Positions 7,528-15,950 of a stretch of 64,000 bases of DNA are shown here, one piece after another. Below the pieces are notes generated by a model. The model was not told the origin of the DNA. It made no database searches and saw only the letters and a program-made list of their open reading frames with translations. The DNA comes from Limisphaerales bacterium (GTDB lineage: Bacteria > Verrucomicrobiota > Verrucomicrobiia > Limisphaerales > SXTU01), in contig WRPG01000010.1 in the NCBI GenBank assembly GCA_009773355.1, forward strand, positions 26,697-90,696, in the 5' to 3' direction. Both the position numbers and the translations under genes were made by a program. The first letter of the stretch is position 1. Every line of letters begins with the position of its first letter.

Positions 7528-8616
7528 GTGTTGACGACATCAACGCCGATTCCTCAAGCGATGCAGGCCGTGGTCTATCGCGGCGTGAACGACCTGCGCG
7601 TCGAGACCGTGCCCGTGCCGCGCATCGGCGCGGGCGAGTTGCTCGTGCGCGTGGCCGTGTGCGGCGTGTGCCCCACCGACATCAAGAAAATCCACCACGG
7701 CACCGTCGCGCCGCCGCGCATCTTCGGTCACGAGACCGCCGGCACCATTGTGCGCGTTGGCGCGCGCGTGCGCGGCTTCCGCGTTGGCGACCGCGTGGCG
7801 CTGCACCATCACGTCCCCTGCCTCGACTGCCACGCCTGCCGCCACCGCGCCTTCGCGCAATGCCCGCAATACAAGCGCACCGGCATCACCGCCGGCTTCG
7901 AGCCGGCCGGCGGCGGCTACGCGGAATTTGTGCGCGTCATGTCCTTCTGCCTGCCCGGAGTGGTGAAAATCCCGGCGAAGAATTCCTTCGTCGAGGGCTC
8001 GTTGCTCGAACCCGTCAACACCGTGCTCAAGGGCGTCCACCGCCTTGCCGTGCTGCCTGGTGATTTCGTGCTGGTGGCGGGGCAGGGGCCGATTGGCCTG
8101 CTGTTCACCAAGCTCCTTGCGCTGCGCGGCCTGCGCGTCATCGCCACCGATCTGATCGAGCCGCGCCTCCAGCTCGCCCGCCGCTTCGGGGCCGCGCGCG
8201 CCCTGCGCCCCGACGCGCCGGACTTGCCCGCGCAAATCCACCGCCTCACGCGCGGGCGCGGCCTCGACGCCGCTGTCATCGCCGTCCCCGTGGACGCCGC
8301 TGTGCAGCAGGCCCTCGCGCTCGTGCGCGGCGCTGGACAAATCCTGCTCTTCGCTCACACCAAGCGCGGCGCGGTGGCACCCGTGGATTTCTCCAGCGTG
8401 TGCGTGGACGAGAAGGATCTGCTGGGCAGCTACTCCTCCGATGTGACCCTCCAGCCCGCCGTGGCGCGGCTGGTGTTCTCGCGCAAGCTGGACGTGCGCC
8501 CGCTCGTCACGCACCGCTTTCCGCTCGCGGAAACCACCGCCGCCGTGGCACTGGCCGCCCGCCCGCAGCCGGATTCGCTCAAGGTGCTCGTGGATCAATC
8601 CGGGGTCCGCGAATGA
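7528..8616 (+). CDS. Zinc-dependent alcohol dehydrogenase family (MDR) oxidoreductase
   Basis: 362-residue medium-chain dehydrogenase that oxidises an alcohol or polyol with NAD(P). The N-terminal GroES-like half has the catalytic zinc ligands (CGVCPTD, FGHETAG) and a structural-zinc Cys cluster, C-x2-C-x2-C-x7-C (PCLDCHACRHRAFAQC). The Rossmann half has the dinucleotide loop VLVAGQGPIGLLFT. The pattern resembles sorbitol/threonine dehydrogenase or an alditol dehydrogenase. A GTG at 7528 or an ATG at 7561 (MQAVVYRG) could be the start; the latter matches family starts better. It stands alone between repeat-filled gaps. Confidence 0.88.
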   Translation: MLTTSTPIPQAMQAVVYRGVNDLRVETVPVPRIGAGELLVRVAVCGVCPTDIKKIHHGTVAPPRIFGHETAGTIVRVGARVRGFRVGDRVALHHHVPCLDCHACRHRAFAQCPQYKRTGITAGFEPAGGGYAEFVRVMSFCLPGVVKIPAKNSFVEGSLLEPVNTVLKGVHRLAVLPGDFVLVAGQGPIGLLFTKLLALRGLRVIATDLIEPRLQLARRFGAARALRPDAPDLPAQIHRLTRGRGLDAAVIAVPVDAAVQQALALVRGAGQILLFAHTKRGAVAPVDFSSVCVDEKDLLGSYSSDVTLQPAVARLVFSRKLDVRPLVTHRFPLAETTAAVALAARPQPDSLKVLVDQSGVRE

Positions 8617-8703
8617 CCGGCCCTGAGCCGATCACGACCGGTGCCGGGAAAGAACCCATGAGCCACCACGGCTCCCGATTTCAGCCCCTGAACTGGCAAG
8701 GCT

Positions 8704-8800
8704 GGTGGGGTGAGGCTCCTGCCGAGCCGGAAGGAGCCACGTTGTTCAAGGCGCTTCCCAGCGCACCGCACCTGCCTCCGGCTCGGCAGGAGCCTCGCCC
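8704..8800. repeat. Inverted repeat GAGGCTCCTGCCGAGCC
   Basis: The left arm 8704-8732 and right arm 8775-8800 share the 20-base core GAGGCTCCTGCCGAGCCGGA and its complement. With the next element it accounts for most of the gene-free stretch 8617-9163. No convincing reading frame lies there. Confidence 0.75.
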
Positions 8801-8873
8801 AACGGTTACACCGTCTCTTCGAGCGGCGGTTCAGGGGTAGCCGACACGGCCCGAACGCCGCGCATTGGGATCC

Positions 8874-8966
8874 TTAACGGCCACACAGATTCAGGGCGGA
8901 GCACAGATGGAAAACCAATCCCTGCACAAGTCTATCCGTGTTCCGCCCTGAATCTGTGTGGCCGTT
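8874..8966. repeat. Long inverted repeat with about 36-base arms
   Basis: The left arm 8874-8910 begins TAACGGCCACACAGATTCAG. The right arm 8931-8966 ends CTGAATCTGTGTGGCCGTT. The pairing runs through GGGCGGA and a CAC/GTG step to the AGAT/ATC end, leaving a loop of about 20 bases. The first 24 or so base pairs look perfect. Confidence 0.85.
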
Positions 8967-9100
8967 CATAAAGAGGGCCAATTGCCTCGATTTTCCCCGT
9001 TTTTGGGCCTTGCCGCCCGCCCGCTGCGCGCTTCGGGTTCTCCCGTGGATGCTCTGGCAAAAGAGGGTGAAACTAAGGCAAAGTCCTGAGGAAAAAACCG

Positions 9101-9129
9101 TTGACGGAAAGGCGCTTATCTGCGACAAA
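9101..9129 (+). promoter_or_regulatory. Weak candidate promoter for the secreted-protein pair
   Basis: A good -35 box TTGACG at 9101-9106 is followed after 17 bases by GACAAA, a poor -10 match. A plausible ribosome binding site GGAAAG sits at 9149-9154, nine bases before the ATG at 9164. Only the position and the -35 box support it. Confidence 0.28.
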
Positions 9130-9163
9130 GACACTGCACACGAGATACGGAAAGACCAAAGAC

Positions 9164-9811
9164 ATGAAAGCCAAAACACTTCTCGCCGCCGGGCTGATGA
9201 TGGCAGCCACTGCGGCCTCCTCCCTCGCCCAGACCGTGTATTCGGTCAACGCGGTGGGGTTCGTGAATGTGGAATGCCCGCCGGGATTTTCGCTTATTGC
9301 CAACCCATTGGCTGCGGCGACAAACACGGTTGCTGTCTTGTTTCCGGCACCCACATCCGGAACTGTGATTTTCAAGTTCAACCCTGTGACCGGTGGTTTC
9401 GTCTCCTCAACATTCTCGACTTTCTTGGGAGGTTGGACGGACCCGAATATGAGCCTCGTTCCGGGGGAAGGCTTCTTTTACAAGAACCCTGGTGCCACAG
9501 CAGTGACGAACACTTTTGTCGGAAATGTTCAGCAAGGCACCTTGGTGACTTCGCTTGGAACCGGGTTTACCCTCGCGTCCTCTCAGGTTCCTCAACAAGG
9601 CCTGATCTCTACCGACCTTGGTTTGCCAAATGATTCAGGAACTACTGTCTTTACGTTCTCAAATGCAGGCAACGGTTACAGTTCATTCGTCTTTTCCTCA
9701 TTCCTTGGTGGATGGTCGCCTAATGAGCCTACTATCGGGGTGGGACAAGGTTTCTTTGTGAGGCGTTCAACTGCTGCGAGTTGGACGCGCACATTCACCG
9801 TCAATCAATAA
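9164..9811 (+). CDS. Secreted two-repeat hypothetical protein
   Basis: 215 residues with a clear Sec signal peptide (MKAKTLLAAGLMMAATAASS, cut near SLAQ). The mature part is two tandem copies of a beta-rich module of about 75-80 residues. Both have GF(S/T)L(I/A) at the start, then a TV(I)F.F segment, STF/SSFLGGW.P in the middle and V/IGVG/PGEGFF(Y/V) at the end. Such proteins recur in Verrucomicrobia but no function is known. Base composition is clearly AT-richer than the flanks. The PEP-CTERM gene follows 24 bases downstream, probably in one transcript. The start is set by the signal peptide and by GGAAAG upstream. Confidence 0.78.
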   Translation: MKAKTLLAAGLMMAATAASSLAQTVYSVNAVGFVNVECPPGFSLIANPLAAATNTVAVLFPAPTSGTVIFKFNPVTGGFVSSTFSTFLGGWTDPNMSLVPGEGFFYKNPGATAVTNTFVGNVQQGTLVTSLGTGFTLASSQVPQQGLISTDLGLPNDSGTTVFTFSNAGNGYSSFVFSSFLGGWSPNEPTIGVGQGFFVRRSTAASWTRTFTVNQ

Positions 9812-9835
9812 CAAAGCAGTTAACCATTCTAACAA

Positions 9836-10426
9836 ATGAAAGCGCTCAAATATTCGTTGATGGCCGCCCTTGCGGTTTTCCTCACCACTTCGGCTCAAGC
9901 GTATTACCAAATTAAGTTCTACACGCTGAACAACGACACCACACCGACCAATCCCATTTTTGACACGGATAGCACGACCAAGTTGTTAGGGTCGGCTGGA
10001 TACGTTGGCCAACTTTACGTTCAGGTTGGTGCAGGCAGTTTTACCGCCATCGGCTCCGCAGTTTCATTCCTAAACGGAGGTGCGGCCGGATTCATTACCG
10101 GTGGTGCAACTCCAGATATTATTGTCCAAGACACCTCGGTGCAAACCACCACTTCCGGTGCTTATCAGGTGCGTGTATGGAACACCGCAAATGGTTCCAC
10201 TTATGAGGCAGCAGCAGCGACTGTCGGAGCAAAGGTCGGTGCTTCCTCCACTGTTTCTGTCAACCTCTTGGGTTACGATCACCTCACCGCAAGTGCTCCT
10301 CCTGGCTATCCCACTGCGAATGGGTTTGCATCATTTAGTTTGAGCACGGTGGCAGTCCCCGAGCCCGCCACCATTGCCCTCGGTCTCTTCGGTGCCGCTG
10401 GCCTGCTCATCCGCCGCCGCAAGTAA
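9836..10426 (+). CDS. PEP-CTERM sorting domain-containing protein
   Basis: 196 residues with an N-terminal signal peptide (MKALKYSLMAALAVFLTTSAQA). It carries the C-terminal sorting signal VPEPAT, a hydrophobic helix (IALGLFGAAGLLI) and a basic end RRRK. PEP-CTERM proteins are cut and anchored or secreted by an exosortase, often with exopolysaccharide. No exosortase is in this window. The middle is Thr/Ser/Gly-rich and beta-like, without a recognisable enzyme domain. It shares the AT-richer composition of the gene before it. A strong terminator lies 20 bases after the stop. Confidence 0.9.
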   Translation: MKALKYSLMAALAVFLTTSAQAYYQIKFYTLNNDTTPTNPIFDTDSTTKLLGSAGYVGQLYVQVGAGSFTAIGSAVSFLNGGAAGFITGGATPDIIVQDTSVQTTTSGAYQVRVWNTANGSTYEAAAATVGAKVGASSTVSVNLLGYDHLTASAPPGYPTANGFASFSLSTVAVPEPATIALGLFGAAGLLIRRRK

Positions 10427-10446
10427 TTGCGTCGTTGCTTACTCTC

Positions 10447-10475
10447 AAGCCGCCCGGAAACGGGCGGCTTTTTTG
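10447..10475 (+). terminator. Rho-independent terminator after the PEP-CTERM gene
   Basis: AAGCCGCCCG, a GAAA loop, CGGGCGGCTT and then a run of T. It is a textbook hairpin with a stable GNRA-like loop, 20 bases past the stop codon. Confidence 0.92.
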
Positions 10476-10531
10476 TTCTCCGCAATTGACATCGCGAAAC
10501 GCGCGCGATTAGCATCACCGCCGTTCTGGTT

Positions 10532-10606
10532 GGCCTGTTCGTCTATCGGCTAGGACACGGCCCTCTCAAGGCTGAAAGATGGGTTCGATTCCCATACGGG
10601 CTACCA
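10532..10606 (+). tRNA. tRNA-Glu (anticodon CTC)
   Basis: A full cloverleaf can be drawn. The acceptor is GGCCTGT with ACGGGCT (first pair G-U). The D arm is in TCGTCTATCGGCTAGGAC. The anticodon arm is CGGCC-CTCTCAA-GGCTG with anticodon CTC, and the T arm is ATGGG-TTCGATT-CCCAT. Discriminator A and an encoded CCA follow. It stands alone about 57 bases after the PEP-CTERM terminator. Confidence 0.95.
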
Positions 10607-10668
10607 CTCCTCCTTTTTTGGTTCCTGATCCCAATGCGCGGCTTTCGGGTCATGATGATTGCCATGAA

Positions 10669-10781
10669 CCGGAGCGCGGGCGTCCCGCCCGCAGCAGCCA
10701 CTGCAGCGCGGAAGTGCTTCGGACATTCGCACGCCTCGTTGCGCAAGTTGCCGCTGCGGCCCAGCGGGCCGCGCCCCGGTT
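10669..10781. repeat. Dispersed inverted repeat, family A copy 2
   Basis: About 113 bases between CCGGAGCGCGGG and GCGCCCCGG. Read on the minus strand its order of blocks (GGCCGCAGCGGCAACTTGCG, GTGCGAAT, TGGCTGCTGCGGGC) matches copy 1 at 5545-5656, including the loop. It fills the gap 10607-10919 together with a short C/T-rich stretch (CTTTCGTTCTCTTTCGTTCC at about 10827). No gene is seen there. Confidence 0.83.
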
Positions 10782-10919
10782 GAGGGACCGAAATCGCGGC
10801 AATGGACAGGCCGGGGTTCTCTTCCTTTCGTTCTCTTTCGTTCCTTTCGGCCAACTTCGGAATTTGGGCTGATCCGCTGCCCTGCGTCAGTGCTGGATCT
10901 AAGTCTGGGGCCGTTCGTG

Positions 10920-11555
10920 CTACAGCCACTTCTCCTGCGTCTTCCACTCCGCCTCGGCCACGCGCAGCACCAGTTCCATGGGGTGACTGGTCAGCACGTC
11001 CCGCAGGATGCCTCCGCCGCGCTCCAGCGTCTTGCTCGGGCCGCTCTGAATCACCCCGCGCAGCCGGTGCGCCGCCGTCCGCATTGGCTCGGAGCGGCTG
11101 GCGGAGGGTGACGCCGCTGCGGCGGCTAGGGCCGCGAGCACCTGCTCGCGTGACAAACCTTCCAGCGCCTCGCGAAAGACCGTCGCCCGGGCCGAACTGT
11201 CGAAGCCGGGCGCGCCGAACACCTGCGACAACGCGGAGACGATCTCGTCCTGCGCACTGGGCGGGCGATCTTGCGCAGCCTCGTCCGTTGACGCAGCCGA
11301 TGCTTCGGCTCCGGCGGGCCGTTCGCCGGCCGTGAACTCGATGGTCACCGAGTGCGGGCCTTTGGCCGATGCCAGCGCCTGGGTTCCCGCCTCGTCGAGC
11401 GTGAAATTCAGCGACAGGTGGACGCGCGCGGGAACCAGCGGGAGTTTTCCCTGCTGGCGTTGCTGGGCGATGCCCGACTCCACTTCGCGGAGCGCGGCGG
11501 TGATGGCGTGACGGAGCGGTTGCACGGCCGCATTGTAGCAGACCGGGCAAGCCAT
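10920..11555 (-). CDS. Hypothetical protein with N-terminal CPVC motif
   Basis: About 211 residues from the ATG at 11555 (MACPVCYNAAVQPLRHAI). The first 70 residues alternate an amphipathic helix (HAITAALREVESGIAQQR) with a two-strand part (VHLSLNFTLDE, HSVTIEFTAGE). A Ser/Ala/Pro/Asp-rich linker and two helical blocks rich in Ala, Arg and Glu follow. No family is recognised. The helix-plus-strands start loosely recalls small trypsin-associated domains, but this is weak. Codon pattern and secondary-structure-like periodicity support it being real. It diverges from the DUF5069 gene with about 57 bases between starts. Confidence 0.55.
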   Translation of the reverse strand: MACPVCYNAAVQPLRHAITAALREVESGIAQQRQQGKLPLVPARVHLSLNFTLDEAGTQALASAKGPHSVTIEFTAGERPAGAEASAASTDEAAQDRPPSAQDEIVSALSQVFGAPGFDSSARATVFREALEGLSREQVLAALAAAAASPSASRSEPMRTAAHRLRGVIQSGPSKTLERGGGILRDVLTSHPMELVLRVAEAEWKTQEKWL

Positions 11556-11612
11556 CGCCCCGCCTTCGCAATCGGCGATTGTCCCCGGCCTGCCGCGCGC
11601 TATCCTCGCGCC

Positions 11613-12143
11613 ATGAGCGACCATGAATGGCAGCGGGAGTTTCGCGGAGTTTGGGATCGTGCGGAAAAGGCGTGGCACGCGGGGCGCAAGACGCCGGGCA
11701 CCATGTTCAGCGCGGCGGATGCCTCCTTCCTCACCAGCCTGGGCTGCACCGCGCAGGAGCTATTTGATTTCGTGGACGACGCGCAGCGCTACAACGGCGA
11801 CCCGGACTACGAAACCACCCTGGCCGTCACCGCCCTCCGCCGCGATTACTTCCTGAACGTGCTCGGCGGCAAATCCACCGGGCGCACGGCGACGATGGCG
11901 AGCCTGCCCGCGAAGTCCGCCGAGGTGGACGGTATCGCGTGGCTGCCCCGGCTCATCGTGAAGGCCCGTCTGAAGCTGCGCGGGGAAATGCCCGCCGACC
12001 TCATGTATGGCTGCGCGGGCGACCGACCGTTCCTCCGCCGCATGAACCTGACCCTGCCGCAGTTCCTCGAACTGGTCCGCGACTGCGGCAACGACGACCG
12101 CCGCATTGTCAACGCGGTGAAGCAGGCGGCGGGATCGCGTTGA
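11613..12143 (+). CDS. DUF5069 domain-containing protein
   Basis: 176 residues. The C-terminal half (about residues 108-170) has the DUF5069 pattern IAWLPRLIVKARLKL, DLMYGCAGDRPFLRRM, LTLPQFLELV and DDRRIVNAV. This is a small soluble family, common in Verrucomicrobia and Planctomycetes, of unknown function. The N-terminal 100 residues (SDHEWQREFRGVWDRAEKAW) are an extension of the kind often seen in these proteins. The ATG at 11613 opens directly into a helix and no better start exists downstream. A sulfatase gene begins 59 bases after the stop. Confidence 0.8.
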   Translation: MSDHEWQREFRGVWDRAEKAWHAGRKTPGTMFSAADASFLTSLGCTAQELFDFVDDAQRYNGDPDYETTLAVTALRRDYFLNVLGGKSTGRTATMASLPAKSAEVDGIAWLPRLIVKARLKLRGEMPADLMYGCAGDRPFLRRMNLTLPQFLELVRDCGNDDRRIVNAVKQAAGSR

Positions 12144-12202
12144 GCCACGCGGCCCGCAACTCCCGCTTGAGCATCGCCGTCGGGCGGCGCAAGCTCGCGC
12201 CC

Positions 12203-13636
12203 ATGCACGCCCGCCTGCTCCTGCTGCTCCTGTGCGCGCTCACGTTCGTCGCGCCGGCCGCGCCCAAGTTCAACGTCCTCTTCGTCGTCTCGGACGATCT
12301 CTGCACGGCGCTCGGCGCCTACGGCCATCCACTGGTCAAGTCGCCGAACCTTGACCGGCTCGCCGCGAAGGGCGTGCGCTTCGACCGCGCGTATTGCCAA
12401 TACCCGTTGTGCAATCCGTCGCGCGCCTCGTTCCTCACCGGCCTGCGGCCCGACACCACGAAGGTCCACGAGAACCGCACGCACTTCCGGCAGGCCGTGC
12501 CGGAGGCGCAGTCGCTCGGGCAGACTTTTCAAAAGGCCGGTTACTTCGTCGCGCGCGTGGGCAAGCTCTACCACTACGCCGTGCCGTTGCAGATCGGGAC
12601 CGACGGCCTCGACGACCCGCCGTCGTGGCAGAAGGTCATCAACCCGTCGGGCCGCGACAGGGCCGACGAACCGAAGATTTTCTCGCTCACGCCCGGCGTG
12701 TTTGGCGGCTCGTTGAGCTGGCTCGCGGCGGACGGCGCGGACGAGGAGCAGACCGATGCGATGAGCGCGGCGGAGGCCATCAAGCTCCTGGAGGCGAACC
12801 GGGAGAAGCCCTTCTTCCTCGCCGTCGGTTTCTTCCGCCCGCACACGCCCTACGTCGCGCCCAAGAAGTATTTTGATCTCTACCCGTTGAACCAGATCAA
12901 ACTGGCCGACGTGCCCGCGGATCACAAACAAGGCGTGCCCGCGTTTGCCTTCGGCAGCGAGAAGAAGGACCAGGAGCAGCTCACCGACGACCTGCGCCGC
13001 CAGGCCATCCAAGCATACCATGCCTCGACGAGCTTCATGGACGCGCAGCTCGGCAAGCTCCTCGACGCGCTGGACCGTCTTCAGCTCGCGGAGCGGACCA
13101 TCGTCGTCTTCTTCAGCGACCACGGCTACCACCTCGGCGAGCACGGGCTGTGGCAGAAACTCAGCTTGTTCGAGCAGTCCGCGCGTGTGCCGCTGGTCAT
13201 TTACCAGCCCGGCGCGAAGGGCAACGGCAAGGTTTCTCCGCGCACCGTCGAGCTGATTGACCTGCACCCGACGCTCGCCGAACTCTGCGGCCTGCCCGCG
13301 CCCCCGCGCGTCGAAGGCAAGAGCCTCAAGCCGCTGCTCGACAACCCCGCCACCAAGTGGGACAAGCCGGCCATCACGCAAGTCGCGCGCAACCTGAACG
13401 TCGGCACGTTCGTGAAGGACGGCGACAAGAAGAAGAAAGCCCAGCGTCCCGTCATGGGCTACAGCGTCCGCACCGAGCGCTGGCGTTACACCGAGTGGGA
13501 CGGCGGCAAGCAGGGTGCGCAGCTCTACGACCACTCGACTGACCCGTTGGAGCTGCGCAATCTCGCGACCGACCCGAAGCACGCGGGGACGGTGGCGGAG
13601 TTGGGTGAGTTGCTGAAGCGCGGGAAAAGCAGATAA
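12203..13636 (+). CDS. Secreted sulfatase, iduronate-2-sulfatase-like
   Basis: 477 residues with a signal peptide (MHARLLLLLLCALTFVAPAA). It is a type I sulfatase that hydrolyses sulfate esters outside the cytoplasm. Residue 70 is the Cys of CNPSR, which must be converted to formylglycine. Metal-site Asp residues are in VVSDDL near the N-terminus and FFSDHGYHLGEHG near residue 310. PFFLAVGFFRPHTPY and LYDHSTDPLE are typical of the iduronate-2-sulfatase/choline-sulfatase branch. The start is set by the signal peptide. It is separated from the second sulfatase at 14377 by the minus-strand msrB gene. Substrate is unknown; sulfated glycans are likely. Confidence 0.9.
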   Translation: MHARLLLLLLCALTFVAPAAPKFNVLFVVSDDLCTALGAYGHPLVKSPNLDRLAAKGVRFDRAYCQYPLCNPSRASFLTGLRPDTTKVHENRTHFRQAVPEAQSLGQTFQKAGYFVARVGKLYHYAVPLQIGTDGLDDPPSWQKVINPSGRDRADEPKIFSLTPGVFGGSLSWLAADGADEEQTDAMSAAEAIKLLEANREKPFFLAVGFFRPHTPYVAPKKYFDLYPLNQIKLADVPADHKQGVPAFAFGSEKKDQEQLTDDLRRQAIQAYHASTSFMDAQLGKLLDALDRLQLAERTIVVFFSDHGYHLGEHGLWQKLSLFEQSARVPLVIYQPGAKGNGKVSPRTVELIDLHPTLAELCGLPAPPRVEGKSLKPLLDNPATKWDKPAITQVARNLNVGTFVKDGDKKKKAQRPVMGYSVRTERWRYTEWDGGKQGAQLYDHSTDPLELRNLATDPKHAGTVAELGELLKRGKSR

Positions 13637-13729
13637 GGGCGAGGCTGCCGGGGCGATGCCGTCGCTTCAACAGCCCCTTGCCAGCCTGCGGCTCCTGCTT
13701 CTGCAAGCGGCTGGCCTCTCACGCCGCCG

Positions 13730-14284
13730 CTAGGGTGTCTTCGCTTCCGCCGGCTTCGGCACGAACTTGAGCGCCACGCCGTTGATGCAATAGCGCTGGT
13801 CCGTCGGCGTGGGGAAGCCCTCGCCCTTGAAGACGTGGCCGAGGTGGCCGTTGCACTTGGCGCAGAGCACCTCCACCCGCGTCACGCCAAACGCCCGGTC
13901 CTCGCGCGTGCGGACGTTCTTCGCGTTGGCCGGGTCGTAGAACGACGGCCAGCCGCAGTGCGAGTCGAACTTGTGCGCGGAGGAAAACAGCTCCGCCCCG
14001 CAGCCGCCGCAGACATAGGTGCCCGCGCCCTGCGCCTTGAACTCCTCATAAGCCTTGCCGTGCGGGCGTTCCGTGCCGGCCTCGCGCAGGATGTGGTATT
14101 GCTCCGGCGTGAGCCGCTTGCGCCACTCGGCGTCGGTTTTGGTGACGGTGCTCGTGGTGTTCGTGTCCGCCGTGGCAGGCTGGCTGGGAGTGGTCATGGC
14201 GGTGGGCGGCATTTCCTTCGGCGCGCAGCCGGCGAGCACGGCCAGCGTGATGCCGAGCGCGAAGCCGGTGCGGATGCGATTCAT
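13730..14284 (-). CDS. msrB: Peptide-methionine (R)-S-oxide reductase, lipoprotein form
   Basis: Repairs oxidised methionine (R-sulfoxide) in proteins. 184 residues: a lipoprotein signal with lipobox LAGC at about residues 17-20, a Thr/Pro-rich linker, then the MsrB domain from about residue 55. Zinc ligands CGGC and CAKC are intact. The catalytic Cys is in RYCIN, preceded by the usual GWPSF and HLGHVF motifs. MsrB is usually cytoplasmic; here the lipobox predicts membrane anchoring in the periplasm. It lies on the minus strand between two sulfatase genes on the plus strand, and the start is set by the signal sequence. Confidence 0.94.
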   Translation of the reverse strand: MNRIRTGFALGITLAVLAGCAPKEMPPTAMTTPSQPATADTNTTSTVTKTDAEWRKRLTPEQYHILREAGTERPHGKAYEEFKAQGAGTYVCGGCGAELFSSAHKFDSHCGWPSFYDPANAKNVRTREDRAFGVTRVEVLCAKCNGHLGHVFKGEGFPTPTDQRYCINGVALKFVPKPAEAKTP

Positions 14285-14376
14285 GCGGAAACCATACGGG
14301 GTGCCGCGCGCCGCGCAAGGTGGCGGGCGAAAATTCCCTTAACCTCCCGCCTCGCCGCGCCCGTCTCTCCTCGCGT

Positions 14377-15948
14377 ATGCTTTCGCCCATGCGCCTGCCG
14401 ACATGCCTTCTCGCCATCCTCTTTGCGCTCTCAGCGCCCTTTCGCGGCTCCGCCCTCGCCGCGCCCACGCAGCCCAACATCCTGCTCATCTACATTGACG
14501 ACCTTGGCTACGGCGACGTGGGTTGCTACGGCGCGAAGGCCGTGAAAACGCCCAACGTGGACCGGCTCGCGCGCGAGGGCTTGCGCTTCACGGACGGACA
14601 CTGCGCTGCCGCCACCTGCACGCCGTCACGCTACGCACTGATGACGGGGGAATATCCGTGGCGCAAACGCGGCACCGGCGTGTTGCCGGGCGATGCCGGC
14701 CTGGTCATCGAACCTGAGCGCGGCACGCTGCCGCTCACGTTGCGCGGCGCGGGCTACACGACCGGCGCGGTGGGCAAGTGGCACCTCGGCCTCGGGCCGC
14801 AGGGCGGGCCGGACTGGAACGGCGAGGTGAAGCCCGGCGCGCGCGAGGCGGGCTTTGACTTCAGCTTCATTATGGCCGCCACCGGCGACCGCGTGCCGTG
14901 CGTCTACGTCCACAACGGCCGCGTCGCCGGTCTCGACCCGAAGGATCCGATTGAAGTGAGCTACCAAAAGCCCTTCCCCGGCCTGCCCACCGGCAAGGCG
15001 AATCCCGAGCTGCTCAAGATGCACCCGAGCCACGGCCACGACATGGCGCTCATCAACGGCGTCAGCCGCATCGGCTACATGAAGGGCGGCACGGCGGCGC
15101 ACTGGAAGGATGAAGACATGGCGGACGTGTTCACGCGCCAGGCCGTCGGCTTCATCGAGGCGGGCAAGGGCAAGCCGTTCTTCCTCTACTTCGGCACGCA
15201 GGACATCCATGTGCCGCGCGTGCCCCACCCGCGCTTCGTTGGCCAGTCCGGCATGGGTCCGCGCGGTGACGCCATCGTGCAGATGGACTGGTGCGTGGGC
15301 GAACTGCTCGCCGCGCTCGACCGCCTCAGGCTCACCGAGAAGACGCTCGTCGTTTTCAGCAGCGACAACGGCCCGGTGATTGACGACGGCTACAAGGACG
15401 ACGCGGTCACCAAGCTCGGCGCACACCGGGCCGCCGGACCCTGGCGCGGCGGCAAATACAGCAACTTCGAGGCGGGCACGCGCGTGCCGTTCATCGTGCG
15501 CTGGCCGGGTCGTGTGAAGCCCGGCGTCTCGGACGCGCTCGTGTCTCAGCTCGACTTCCACGCCTCGTTCGCCGCGCTCGCCGGCGCGAAGCTGGCCGAG
15601 TCGCGCGATAGCCAGAACATTCTGCCCGCGCTGCTGGGCGATTCGCCCAAGGGCCGCGCTGCCCACGTCGCCAGCGCGAGCGTGTTGTCCTTGCGCGCGG
15701 GCAACTGGAAATACATCAGCCCCAGCCAAGGCCCGAAGCGCAACGCCAACACCAACACCGACACGGGCAACGATCCCGGCGGCCAGCTCTACGACCTCGC
15801 CACCGATCCGGGCGAGACGAAGAACCTCGCCGCCGAACAGCCGCAGCGCGTCGCCGAGTTGGCCGCGCAGTTGGAGAAGATTCGCCAGGCCGGCCGGCTG
15901 CCCGCCGTCGCTCCCGCCGGCAAGGGCGCGAAGAAGGCCAAGCAATAA
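14377..15948 (+). CDS. Secreted arylsulfatase A-type sulfatase
   Basis: About 523 residues from the ATG at 14377 (MLSPMRLPTC); the ATG four codons later is equally possible. The signal peptide ends near SALAAPTQ. The formylglycine Cys is residue 81 in CTPSR. Metal ligands appear in YIDDLGYGDVG and FSSDNGPV, and VGKWHLG carries the conserved Lys-His pair. LYDLATDPGETKNLA is the C-terminal arylsulfatase signature. A Lys/Ala-rich tail ends the protein. The signal-peptide codons are built of CTTTGCGCTC/CGCCCTTTCG words like those in the dispersed repeats. A perfect inverted repeat starts three bases after the stop. Confidence 0.92.
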   Translation: MLSPMRLPTCLLAILFALSAPFRGSALAAPTQPNILLIYIDDLGYGDVGCYGAKAVKTPNVDRLAREGLRFTDGHCAAATCTPSRYALMTGEYPWRKRGTGVLPGDAGLVIEPERGTLPLTLRGAGYTTGAVGKWHLGLGPQGGPDWNGEVKPGAREAGFDFSFIMAATGDRVPCVYVHNGRVAGLDPKDPIEVSYQKPFPGLPTGKANPELLKMHPSHGHDMALINGVSRIGYMKGGTAAHWKDEDMADVFTRQAVGFIEAGKGKPFFLYFGTQDIHVPRVPHPRFVGQSGMGPRGDAIVQMDWCVGELLAALDRLRLTEKTLVVFSSDNGPVIDDGYKDDAVTKLGAHRAAGPWRGGKYSNFEAGTRVPFIVRWPGRVKPGVSDALVSQLDFHASFAALAGAKLAESRDSQNILPALLGDSPKGRAAHVASASVLSLRAGNWKYISPSQGPKRNANTNTDTGNDPGGQLYDLATDPGETKNLAAEQPQRVAELAAQLEKIRQAGRLPAVAPAGKGAKKAKQ

Positions 15949-15950
15949 CG

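Noticed and set aside
10532..10606. tRNA-Glu as odd because of its G-U first pair and A discriminator
   Set aside because: Comparable acceptor ends occur in other bacterial tRNA-Glu genes; the cloverleaf is otherwise normal.
10543..11571. Open frame through the tRNA-Glu gene, starting in the opposite strand hypothetical
   Set aside because: The end of its translation comes from the tRNA and the middle from family A repeat; typical false gene across a tRNA.
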